A program made the translations under genes and the position numbers. Shown here piece after piece: positions 27,465 to 34,838 of a stretch of 64,000 bases of DNA (the first letter of the stretch is position 1; the number at the start of each line of letters is the position of its first letter). The notes below the pieces were generated by a model that worked only from the letters and a program-made list of their open reading frames with translations, had not been told where the DNA came from and ran no database searches. Source of the DNA: Croceifilum oryzae (GTDB lineage Bacteria; Bacillota; Bacilli; Thermoactinomycetales; Thermoactinomycetaceae); assembly GCF_030814315.1 (NCBI RefSeq), contig NZ_JAUSUV010000006.1, positions 62,001 through 126,000 of the forward strand, read 5' to 3'.

Positions 27465-28832
27465 ATGACGGTTCTAGATGATAGGAAACTAGTGGGGGAC
27501 TTACTTCGTAAACGAATAAGGGAGTTAGGGATCAGGCAGAAGGACTTAATAGATGACAAACTGACAACAGCTACCATTAGCAACATCATCACAGGGAAAA
27601 AAAACGTAAGTAAGAATACAATCTCTTACCTATGCAAAAAGCTAAATTGGGAATGGGAGAAAATCCCCCAATATGTTGAAGATCAAGAACAAAAGGAAGT
27701 AGATCAATCTAAGCGGATTCGACTACAGCTTAAATCTATTGAAGCAGATATTGGCTCAAAATACTCTTTAGAACAACTCAAGAAAATCCCCTCCACTGAT
27801 GAGCCTTATATTCTTGCAACTATGTCATATCTCCAAGGAAATTTTTATTTCAAAAAGGAGAACTGGGAAAAAGCTAAGGAACATTATTTTCAATCTATTC
27901 GAATCTATGATTCCCACCCAGATATATCTAACTCGAATCTAAAAGCGGCATGTTTTAATGGATTGTCTAGGGTTTATTTCAAGTTAAATCAATTTGAGGA
28001 AGCATTAAGGTATACACGTAAGGGGCAATGTTATTTTGTGGAATGTGAGGAACGGAAGTATATTCAATTCTACTTACAAATTAGCGAGGCAATCTATTTA
28101 GATAATATGGGTTTGCCTTTAGAAGCATTGAAAGTACTTGAAATAATGTGGGCGTATCAAAACGATATTGCAACCTCGTCACTCTTGAATATGTACAGTT
28201 TACAGTCAATCTTATATAACAAACTCAAAATGTACGAAGATTCGATTAAAACGATCGATGTAGCAATTGAGATCGCAAGGCAAAGCAAAAGCTATGATCA
28301 TATGTACGAAATGTGGACAACTTTGGGGGTATCTTACAAAAATCTGGGGGATCTCGACTTCGCAACAATTTGCTTTAATACTGCTTCCAGCCTACAAGAT
28401 AAGGTGCGTTCTAAACTCCTTTTATTACAATCCTACCATTACACCGAAAAAGGAAAATTATTGCTAGACGAAGGAGATGTAATAAAAGCAAGCCTGATTC
28501 TGATAGATGCTGTCAAACTAAGTAAGAAGGCTCACGATGGACCACGGCAGTCGGAAGCACAAACCGCCTTAGGAGAATGTTATTTACAATTAGATCGCTT
28601 CTCAGAAGCCGTCGAGCAATTCGAAGAAGCCCGTAAAGTCGCTCAAAAACTTTCTTTTCTTGAACAAGAGTGCAATATTATTTTAAAACTAGCACAATGT
28701 TATGAGAATAGGGATATTATAAAGTATAATCAATATTACTCCCTATTCTATCAACTTAGTATAAAACTACTGAACGGAGGTGATCGGAACATGTTACAGA
28801 AAAAAGCTCAACCAGATCCTCCGGGAGACTGA
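27465..28832 (+). CDS. XRE-family regulator with TPR repeats (RRNPP-like)
   Basis: 455 residues. N-terminal HTH (about 8-60: LRKRIRELGIRQKDLIDDKL, TATISNIITGKKNVSKNTIS), then tetratricopeptide-like repeats to about 435. This is the layout of peptide-responsive RRNPP regulators such as NprR and PlcR. AGGAGG precedes the ATG. The 3' end is odd: a near-perfect GGAGGTGATC sits 6 bp before an in-frame ATG encoding the last 13 residues, MLQKKAQPDPPGD. A paralogue lies at 40143-41459. Confidence 0.85.
   Translation: MTVLDDRKLVGDLLRKRIRELGIRQKDLIDDKLTTATISNIITGKKNVSKNTISYLCKKLNWEWEKIPQYVEDQEQKEVDQSKRIRLQLKSIEADIGSKYSLEQLKKIPSTDEPYILATMSYLQGNFYFKKENWEKAKEHYFQSIRIYDSHPDISNSNLKAACFNGLSRVYFKLNQFEEALRYTRKGQCYFVECEERKYIQFYLQISEAIYLDNMGLPLEALKVLEIMWAYQNDIATSSLLNMYSLQSILYNKLKMYEDSIKTIDVAIEIARQSKSYDHMYEMWTTLGVSYKNLGDLDFATICFNTASSLQDKVRSKLLLLQSYHYTEKGKLLLDEGDVIKASLILIDAVKLSKKAHDGPRQSEAQTALGECYLQLDRFSEAVEQFEEARKVAQKLSFLEQECNIILKLAQCYENRDIIKYNQYYSLFYQLSIKLLNGGDRNMLQKKAQPDPPGD
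28785..28832 (+). promoter_or_regulatory. Internal ribosome site and possible peptide start inside the regulator's 3' end
   Basis: GGAGGTGATC, complementary to the 16S anti-SD end, lies 6 bp before ATG 28791, in frame with the regulator. Independent initiation would give MLQKKAQPDPPGD. The core AQPDPPG shares the P-D-x-x-G spacing of the NprX signal SKPDIVG. No export signal is present, so this remains speculative. Confidence 0.3.
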
Positions 28833-28863
28833 ATCACTATTTCGAATACTATGTTTTAAAAAA

Positions 28864-28919
28864 AGCCCTTGAATTATCTAACCTTAATAGGTAGACATTC
28901 AAGGGGTAATTTTTTTTAT
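28864..28919. terminator. Bidirectional terminator after the XRE-TPR gene
   Basis: CCCTTGAAT ... ATTCAAGGGG stem flanked by A7 and T8. It also serves the convergent HNH/peptidoglycan-binding remnant. Confidence 0.8.
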
Positions 28920-29243
28920 CCAAACAATGCGCGCCATGTCTTTGGGCCTACGATCCCGTCTTGTACGAGTCCGGCTTTCTTCTGAAATGAACATACTTCT
29001 TGTCTTGTCATAGGCCCGTAAATTCCGTCTACCTTTATATAATGCTCATGCTGATGACAAGTAGCACATAGAAGCGAAGCTCAATGTTACTTCGGGATCA
29101 TGCATATTCTCTTCCGTAAGATAGACTTTATGGTGGACGATCTTCCCAGGTTCACTGCATCGCTCGCAAAGCCCCTGCTTGAAAATAAAAAAAGCATCGC
29201 GACATTTACGCCATGCCGTCGTTTTATAGAATTGTTTATTCAT
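28916..29243 (-). pseudogene. Phage HNH endonuclease remnant joined to a peptidoglycan-binding domain tail
   Basis: ATG 29243 (AGAGAGG upstream) opens an HNH-type frame: WRKCRDAFFIFKQGLCERC, then IVHHKVYLTEENMHDPEVTL. It derails near 29085 and stops at 29046. In another frame CATCHQHEHY, the second zinc half of the HNH, continues directly into VDGIYGPMTRQEV and GLVQDGIVGPKTWRALFG, the signature of a PG_binding_1 domain as in phage endolysins. So HNH and endolysin pieces appear fused by deletion after a frameshift. Reads as a degraded prophage fragment. Confidence 0.65.
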
Positions 29244-29288
29244 TGCCCATACCTCTCTCTATTAGACAAGATATTCTATCGTACTTAA

Positions 29289-29322
29289 AAAACAAAAAGC
29301 CCCCTTATCAGGAGCTTTTCCC
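29289..29322 (-). terminator. Terminator in cassette copy 1
   Basis: Minus-strand AAAGCTCCTGATAAGGGGGCTTTTT hairpin followed by GTTTTTT, lying upstream of the HNH remnant. Confidence 0.6.
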
Positions 29323-29422
29323 AAAACTTTAAGTATACCATTGTATTCACATCATATCGATTCTTGTTATATGACAGAAAACAACATATGATTAGAACAA
29401 TTGCATACTGGGAGGTGGAGCA

Positions 29423-29488
29423 ATAATCAAATTTAGTCTGAAATTGAAATTGAAAAAGCTAAGTTTAAATCTTCGTATCTCTGTTTAA
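29423..29488 (+). pseudogene. Tiny basic peptide frame, copy 1 (no standard start)
   Basis: GGAGGTGG (29411) is followed after 4 bp by a 21-codon frame beginning ATA ATC AAA and ending in KKLSLNLRISV. The paralogous frame at 31837 starts with ATG and ends in RKLSFTLRISF, so the ending is conserved while the start here is ATA. Either AUA initiation, a TTG at 29444, or a dead copy. A terminator follows within 10 bp. Confidence 0.4.
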
Positions 29489-29495
29489 CTGATTA

Positions 29496-29522
29496 AAGGC
29501 GGGGCGCATCCCGTCTTTTTTT
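29496..29522 (+). terminator. Terminator of peptide frame copy 1
   Basis: GGCGGG / CCCGTC stem (one G-T pair) then seven T. Confidence 0.75.
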
Positions 29523-29831
29523 ATTTCCAGTTCCTCTAAGGATTCAAGTTAACTAGGAAGGTTAACAAATATATAATTATTAATTGTGTCTACACATACT
29601 ACTATTATAGTACTATAGGTTGAAATACGCCATATAAGTATACAGTTCCGAGCTCTAATGTGTCTAAAATATGAACAACTTAACCAACATACGATATGTT
29701 TAATTGCACTTGTATATCCCATCTATTTTTCCTTACTACCATTGTATCGCCTTGTGGGATTAGTTTCCTGTCCAAAACTGCCAAGACTGCCACTATCTCA
29801 AATCAAGATAGATTCCTAGTCTCAATGGCAT

Positions 29832-30554
29832 TTATAATCTATACCAAAAGCTCTCAGATTTTACACCATACTCAGCATCAATGGTATATTTGTGAACCTG
29901 TATGTTTTCTCTTATATCAATAGCATGCTGGAAGCACCCTGAGATACCTGTTATAGCCACTAGAGAACAAGCTTCCAAATTATTTTCTTGGCCCCTTAGT
30001 TCATCAAATACATCGTTGTAACAGTTCATCTTGATACTTAATCTCCTTCTTAATTTATTTATTTTCTCAACTCTCTTTCGGTCATCAAAAACTCTAATAC
30101 TAGGAAGGTGAGTGTCTAAAGTAATCTTGAAATCCTCCATCATTTTAATTACGGTCTTCGCGCGCCAATCATCCCTTTTACTATCCCACTTAACATTTGT
30201 CCATACAAACCGCCTTAATTCATAATACTCCTCTAAAATAGCAGTCTCATCTAGAAAAGCATCAATAACACTACTTTGCTCGAAATACCTAGTTTTAAAA
30301 GTATTCCATTCCTGTCGTTTTAAAGTAAAGTAAGCTACCAAACTCCCTATTACAGTACAAAAATACGTGATAAATATTCTTAACAATTCCTCTAATGAAT
30401 CTAATATAAGAGTTGCCGCAGAGAGGACCATCAGTGTTACACATGTAATAACAATTCCGACAAGTAAATAGGGTCTATTAATATCCCTAATACGAAATTT
30501 TACTCCGTCATATACATTTACTATTCTGTCATATACACTCACTCTTTTTTGCAT
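29832..30554 (-). CDS. Two-helix membrane protein, paralogue 1
   Basis: 240 residues from ATG 30554 (GGAG 8 bp upstream; the ATG at 30560 is too close to it). Two adjacent membrane helices (about 29-75: YLLVGIVITCVTLMVL and IFITYFCTVIGSLVAYF) are followed by a helical cytoplasmic domain. The domain contains TRYFEQ, DAFLDE and EKINKLRRRLSIK, all shared with paralogue 2 at 30899. Topology recalls SLATT-type or phage-conflict membrane effectors, but I see no assured family match. Lies between the two peptide cassettes. Confidence 0.6.
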   Translation of the reverse strand: MQKRVSVYDRIVNVYDGVKFRIRDINRPYLLVGIVITCVTLMVLSAATLILDSLEELLRIFITYFCTVIGSLVAYFTLKRQEWNTFKTRYFEQSSVIDAFLDETAILEEYYELRRFVWTNVKWDSKRDDWRAKTVIKMMEDFKITLDTHLPSIRVFDDRKRVEKINKLRRRLSIKMNCYNDVFDELRGQENNLEACSLVAITGISGCFQHAIDIRENIQVHKYTIDAEYGVKSESFWYRL

Positions 30555-30677
30555 ATTCATTTCTCCTTCTAAGGAATTAGATAGAAGTGCATCTACAGAA
30601 CTAAATGAAAGTTAATTTCTTTTATCTTACTTTTTGCTCTCTCCTAATTAATATCTGGGTGTTTCTCCATAAATTCA

Positions 30678-30761
30678 TCATAGAAGCACACCAGCAGTTA
30701 AAATCCCAGTAAACCAAGTTCCAATAGCACCCCACCATTCAGGGTTTGTATACCAACTCAT
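30678..30761 (-). CDS. 27-residue hydrophobic peptide
   Basis: GGGAGG stands 6 bp before the ATG. The product is Trp-rich and hydrophobic: N-terminus MSWYTNPEWWG, then AIGTWFTGILTAGVLL to the stop. Could be a small membrane peptide, such as a holin-like or type I-toxin-like product, or the remaining start of a longer gene. It lies between the two paralogous membrane protein genes on the same strand, probably in one transcript. Confidence 0.45.
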   Translation of the reverse strand: MSWYTNPEWWGAIGTWFTGILTAGVLL

Positions 30762-30898
30762 TATGTTCCTCCCTTTGCAAAGCTCTTAGGTTTACATTAC
30801 CCATCATTTATTTGAATAAACAATCTTTTTAAGCATTTAACTCTGAAAGAAGAGGTTATAAACAAAAAAGAGCAACAACAATGAGCTGTTCCTCTCAC

Positions 30899-31606
30899 TT
30901 AATCCAAACTATACGATAACTTATATCGAATACTCTTAACCCTCTCATAGTAATCGTATTCCAGTCTACATTTATGATCTAGTACGTTTTCAGAGATATC
31001 AAAAATAAAATGAAAACATTGCGTAATCGGTGATAGATGTTGTGATGTAAGACTTTCAAGGTCAATTTCTTGTTTTTTTAATTCTTTAAATAAGTCTCCG
31101 TTACTCTCTATCCAGAAATATAATCTTCTTCTTAATTTGTTTATCCTTTCAATTGTATCCCTATCATTGAACTCTCTAACTTTAGGAAGACAATCGTCTA
31201 AAATCACGACAAAATGTTCAACAGCTTCAATCGAATTCTTTGTATTCAACCGCCTCCTGCTGTTTATCTTGAGCGTTGTTATGTCGGGAATATAGTCTAA
31301 TAATGGGCTAAATCTCTTAAGTCGCTCGGCTTCATCACGAAAAATATCCGTAGTAGCTAGTTGTTGGAAATACCTATCTTTATATTTGTTCCAATGATGG
31401 TGTATAAAGGTAAAAATAGCCAATGAAAGGGTAACTACAAACGTCCCATATGTTATCTGTCCCAAATATACTGTTATAGGAAAGAGGATCAAAACCGTTA
31501 CTAAAATAACTAAACCTATCCGTGTATCTGGCTCTCTATCCATTACGTAGGATTTTATTTTTTCATAGATCCGTGTCAGCCTACCTCTTTTTTGCCCATC
31601 CTGCAT
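30899..31606 (-). CDS. Two-helix membrane protein, paralogue 2
   Basis: 235 residues from ATG 31606, which has GGAGG 9 bp upstream; the frame open to 31663 lacks one. Same plan as the gene at 29832: short basic N-terminus, two helices (GLVILVTVLILFPITVYLG and TFVVTLSLAIFTFI), then a cytoplasmic helical domain with DRYFQQ, IFRDE and ERINKLRRRLYF. The shared blocks show an ancient tandem duplication. Function unknown. First gene of a probable operon with the 27-residue peptide and paralogue 1. Confidence 0.6.
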   Translation of the reverse strand: MQDGQKRGRLTRIYEKIKSYVMDREPDTRIGLVILVTVLILFPITVYLGQITYGTFVVTLSLAIFTFIHHHWNKYKDRYFQQLATTDIFRDEAERLKRFSPLLDYIPDITTLKINSRRRLNTKNSIEAVEHFVVILDDCLPKVREFNDRDTIERINKLRRRLYFWIESNGDLFKELKKQEIDLESLTSQHLSPITQCFHFIFDISENVLDHKCRLEYDYYERVKSIRYKLSYSLD

Positions 31607-31701
31607 AGCTCTATTCCTCCCTCCAAAATAAGTAATTCTATAAGAAACACTGTTCACCTGCACATTACGTGTTATTCTTTATCTATGAATACAGCTCTTC
31701 T

Positions 31702-31735
31702 AAAAAATAAAAAAGCTCCCTTATCCGGAGCTTTT
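31702..31735 (-). terminator. Terminator in cassette copy 2
   Basis: Minus-strand AAAAGCTCC / GGGAGCTTTTTT hairpin, insulating the membrane-protein operon from the phage-like genes to the right. Confidence 0.65.
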
Positions 31736-31836
31736 CTAGAACCTCTAATTATATCATTTTTCCAAAAATATAAAGAGTATTGAATTATCTCATAAAAAAA
31801 CATACGATAAAATCAATTGCATCAGGGGGTGACTAC

Positions 31837-31914
31837 ATGGACAAGAAAAATTTTTGGTTCTATTTGGAACTAGGAGTTAGAAAACTAAGCTTCACATTGC
31901 GAATTTCATTCTGA
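31837..31914 (+). CDS. 25-residue basic amphipathic peptide
   Basis: ATG 31837 follows GGGGGTGA by 5 bp. The product begins MDKKNFWFYLELG and ends RKLSFTLRISF, with no Cys. A terminator starts 4 bp after the stop, so this is a complete minigene. The ending recurs in the cassette at 29423 (KKLSLNLRISV). It could be a small membrane-active toxin, a regulatory leader peptide or a signal. It points away from the two-helix membrane genes. Confidence 0.5.
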   Translation: MDKKNFWFYLELGVRKLSFTLRISF

Positions 31915-31917
31915 ACT

Positions 31918-31946
31918 AAAGGCGGGGGGCCACCCGTCTTTTTTTA
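31918..31946 (+). terminator. Terminator of the 25-residue peptide gene
   Basis: AAAGGCGGGgggccaCCCGTC then seven T. Confidence 0.75.
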
Positions 31947-32203
31947 TTTCCATAGTTCCTCTAAGGTACAATGTTAACGAAGTACATAAAAATAATCATA
32001 TCATTTTTTATGTACTGTCTAAGCAAATTATAAATTGACCCTACTCATAATGCAATAAATAATATAGTACGATATGCTTAATTATTTCAGTACCAGCCCT
32101 TGAGCACCAAGGAGTTATAAGTACAACATGTTATATAAATTGACCCTAATTATATTACACGATATCATTATTTTCTTGTCAGTCCATGTGCGCTAAGTAC
32201 AAT

Positions 32204-32609
32204 CTATTTTATATTTAGGTAGAACGCTAACTTCTCAACAGCTTCCCTCTTAATCCGATAATAACTGCGCTCCGTCATTCCAATTCGCTCACATACTAGC
32301 ATGACAGGTTGTCTCTCTTCATAGAAGTAGGTCTCACGCAATACTGCATTCTCCAGAAAGGAAAGTTTTTTCATCGCTTCGTTAATCTGATATAGTTTCG
32401 AACGATAATAATGGTCAGCCCTCTTGATTCCATATTTCTCGGTCGAGGAAACATACTCACTATATCCCCGAATTCCATCCCCCGTAGTGAGAAGTCGTCG
32501 AAGGCAATTCGTTTTGATTTGCTTCTTCAACCGCCCGGAGTAACCACGGATAAGACCGTAACATGGCTTCGACTTCTCTTCGATAATCCAGCTTCTTTGG
32601 TACGTCCAT
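32204..32609 (-). pseudogene. ArpU-like phage regulator, frameshifted
   Basis: ATG 32609 (AGAGGTGATC upstream) opens VPKKLDYRREVEAMLRSYPW. The frame stops near 32464 at a C4 tract (32467-32470, plus strand). Removing one base reads through into YSEYVSSTEKYGIKRADHYY and the sigma-like C-terminus RIGMTERSYYRIKREAVEKL. The whole, about 135 residues, has the build of ArpU/RinA-type phage late regulators with a region 4-like HTH. Downstream of three other phage-like frames. Confidence 0.65.
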
Positions 32610-32614
32610 TACGA

Positions 32615-32924
32615 TCACCTCTGGTTGTAGTATCGTTCTAAGAATGTATCTAACGTCATGACGACAAGAAACGGTTTTCGGTTAGCTTTCAGCTCCAAGA
32701 GATCCACGCCGTCTGACTGATCCAGCCACCCATACAGTTGTTTAAATCCGTCGGCTCTAGCTTTTTATCTCCCATTTATCACCATGCTTGTCTTCTACAT
32801 CCCCGGATAGCTCATACCCCCAATTTTTCAGCGCTCCAGACATGATAACTCTCTGGCCTTGTATCAACTCCGCGAAGTTCTTCTCGGTGCGATACCCTTT
32901 ACTTTTGGATTTTCTACCGCTCAT
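32615..32924 (-). pseudogene. PD-(D/E)XK-like phage nuclease, frameshifted
   Basis: ATG 32924 opens RTEKNFAELIQGQRVIMSGA and SGDVEDKHGDKWEIKS, with a D...ExK pattern of PD-(D/E)XK nucleases. An extra base at about 32759 ends the frame; the next frame resumes RADGFKQLYGWLDQSDGVDL and finishes KPFLVVMTLDTFLERYY. The intact form (about 103 residues) resembles phage resolvase-type proteins. Start overlaps the preceding 57-codon gene. Not a homopolymer error site, which favours true decay. Confidence 0.6.
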
Positions 32925-33087
32925 AAATGACCCACTCCATTCCTTGATAGGTCAATATCTCTCTAGTAAGCTCGCCATATAGTTGGTTGGCTTGCTCCCT
33001 CTGTTCAGGTGAAAGGTCTGTGCGCTCGAGGTATTCAGCTCCTTTCACAAGCCTAGCAAGTGCCTGTTGGTACTGTAGTTCGGTCAT
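32914..33087 (-). CDS. Small phage-type hypothetical protein
   Basis: 57 residues from ATG 33087 with GGAGGAG upstream. A helical, charged protein (YQQALARLVKGAEYLERTDL, then PEQREQANQLYGELTREIL). The stop overlaps the start of the nuclease-like gene by 11 bp, a coupling typical of phage modules. No known domain. Confidence 0.5.
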   Translation of the reverse strand: MTELQYQQALARLVKGAEYLERTDLSPEQREQANQLYGELTREILTYQGMEWVIYER

Positions 33088-33358
33088 TGATTGACTCCTC
33101 CCACACTCTTTCTATTCTCGGTGCTTTCCATGATCTTCTTTGTACATTCGTCCGATACCACGCTATATACTGGTGGGCGTCTTCTGCGGCATCGTATATG
33201 TCTCTAGTAACTCTCCTAATCCTTTCTTTGACAGGAATACTATTCCCATCCTGATAGGTAGCCGTCCAGACGATCCAACCCTCACCTTCTCGAAAAATGA
33301 ATATATGGTGATTACGGGATAATTGGATTTGGAAAGCATCAATGTAATGGGCAAGCAT
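33053..33358 (-). pseudogene. 5'-truncated phage-type hypothetical gene
   Basis: 101-codon frame: FIFREGEGWIVWTATYQDGN, then AAEDAHQYIAWYRTN. No ribosome site precedes the first ATG, and upstream of about 33325 the DNA instead reads as a serine recombinase on the other strand. The natural 5' end thus seems replaced at that junction. Overlaps the 57-codon gene by 35 bp. Confidence 0.45.
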
Positions 33359-33929
33359 GTACCACTTATTACTGATGAATTATTCCAACAAGCCCAGATG
33401 ATCCGAACAGAAAAACGCATTACACCTGTTAACAACCGTTTTCCAATGGCAAACCCCTTTACTGGATGAATTGCGGTCATGGATCGCTAATCAAAAACAG
33501 AGTTTAAATCATCAACATCGAAAACAGGAAAAGAAAGATACTTCCGTCACCCTACACTTAATTGAGCAAGTCAAAAAAGGAATTCAGGCCCTAGACGATC
33601 AGCTATCAAGGCAATACGATTTGTTAGAACGCGGAGTCTATGATGAAGAACTTTTCCTGAACAGATCTAAAACGATTAAAGAAAAGCAACAGGAGTTATC
33701 CACACAGCGAGTCGAGCTAGAAGCGAAGAGGGCTAGGGAAGAAGAGCAAGACAAAATCGAGCAAACCCTCATTCCTTATATTGAGAGTGTACTCGACTTG
33801 TATGAATCCGCTGACTCAGCAGAAAAGAAAAACGAGTTATTGAAGGGTATTTTAGAGAAAGTTGAGTATGAGAGAATAGGCGATAACCCTGTTACACTCC
33901 GCATCTATCCCCGTTTGATTCCTTCATGA
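33323..33929 (+). pseudogene. Large serine recombinase remnant (C-terminal part)
   Basis: The first frame has the end of a recombinase domain: GKHVPLITDELFQQAQMIRT, then RITPVNNRFPMANPFTG. The Cys-rich zinc ribbon expected next is gone. In the following frame (from about 33447) comes the long coiled coil typical of the C-terminus (QYDLLERGVYDEELFLNRSK, then KNELLKGILEKVEYERI). The resolvase catalytic domain is absent. An integrase tail at the edge of phage-like genes fits the end of an integrated element. Confidence 0.75.
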
Positions 33930-34244
33930 CCATTGAGGTATCCTGTATGTGATCCTACCTAGCGTAGCTATCCGCAGCATGGGGCGTTTTTGGTGCAATC
34001 TGTTTGAGCGTTCTTTGCGAGTTTTGCACCTGCCCCAGCGGAGGATGGCGGAGCGAACTTCTCCACTTCTCCGCTAGATCGGTATTTGAATCGTAATCGA
34101 ATAGACCCTACTGCCCTCGATCATCCAATAACTGGATAACCAACAAGCACCAACCCACCATCCATCTACTAGAACCATAACTATACTACCCTACATAACA
34201 GAACTACCATGACTAAAAGCCAACATCCTCAATCTAAAGACATC
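33930..34244. other. Gene-free junction region beside the recombinase remnant
   Basis: No gene seen. Contains GC-richer inverted repeats: GCATGGGGCG with CTGCCCCAGC around 33976-34040, and AGCGGAG...CTCCGCT around 34037-34075. Could be an attachment-site region left by the element or a structured RNA; no T run follows. Confidence 0.35.
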
Positions 34245-34823
34245 TCACGAATGCGAACTTACCGTCACCTGCAAACCCTCAATATTGCTATTTTGCTTCA
34301 CTAAATCCATCACCTTCACCACTTGAGTCGGTGTAAGCTTCGCTGTTTTTACGATCACATCTACATGATCCTCATTCGTCACAACAACTGCATCTGTAAA
34401 CTTTAACTCTTTACAGATTAGATCTTCTAGCACACTCTCTTGCTTCTCTGTCTTGTTTAATTGCTCCACCTTTTTACTAGCAGACTCTAGTTGATTTTTA
34501 GTAGCTTTGGGGTCCATCATCATTTTGTAGTTTTCCTCTAGCAATTGCTGGCGGAGATACTCACGGTTTAACTGGTATCCGACAAAGTATTCAGATTCTT
34601 TTTGTTTCGTGGCATCCTTGGAATCTGCTTTGGCTGTAGCCGAGGCTGGTTTGGTTGCCGCTTTAATATCTACCGCAACCTCATTTTTATTTAAAAGTTC
34701 TTCCGCCTTTTTCGCCATTTGACCTACAGGCTCTACCGGACCCGAAACAATATAATAAGCAGATAAAACTACCATAAGCGATAACATCGTCACCAACCAA
34801 ATCGTCTGTTTGTTCATGTTCAT
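34245..34823 (-). CDS. spoIIIAH: Stage III sporulation protein AH
   Basis: 192 residues. One N-terminal helix (IWLVTMLSLMVVLSAYYIV), a linker, and a C-terminal ring-building domain (EDLICKELKFTDAVVVTNED, then VDVIVKTAKLTPTQVVKVMD) of the YscJ/FliF-like fold. In the mother cell it pairs with forespore SpoIIQ to form the channel across the two membranes. Last gene of the operon. GGAGGAATTTGGT precedes the ATG. Confidence 0.95.
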   Translation of the reverse strand: MNMNKQTIWLVTMLSLMVVLSAYYIVSGPVEPVGQMAKKAEELLNKNEVAVDIKAATKPASATAKADSKDATKQKESEYFVGYQLNREYLRQQLLEENYKMMMDPKATKNQLESASKKVEQLNKTEKQESVLEDLICKELKFTDAVVVTNEDHVDVIVKTAKLTPTQVVKVMDLVKQNSNIEGLQVTVSSHS

Positions 34824-34838
34824 ACCAAATTCCTCCTT

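Larger units (their letters stand above)
29285..29705. repeat. Duplicated cassette, copy 1
   Basis: Shares order and many blocks with 31700-32085: a minus-strand terminator (AAAGCTCC...GGGGGCTTTTT), CAATTGCAT, a strong ribosome site, a tiny frame ending KKLSLNLRISV, a terminator AAAGGCGGGG...CCCGTCTTTTTTT, TTTCC...AGTTCCTCTAAGG, and an ACGATATG(T/C)TTAATT end. Divergent enough to be an old duplication. Confidence 0.6.
31700..32085. repeat. Duplicated cassette, copy 2
   Basis: Counterpart of 29285-29705 with the same element order. Matching blocks include CTTATC(C/A)GGAGCTTTTC, ACATACGAT/ACATATGAT, CAATTGCAT, the KLSxxLRIS-coding end, the GGCGGG terminator, TTTTTATTTCC, AGTTCCTCTAAGG and TACGATATGCTTAATT. 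The two copies flank the paralogous membrane genes. Confidence 0.6.

Noticed and set aside
16350-33929. General sequencing error as the cause of all frameshifts
   Set aside because: Core genes as long as polC and the 8.7-kb RHS gene are intact and one frameshift is outside any homopolymer; error is still possible for single homopolymer sites.
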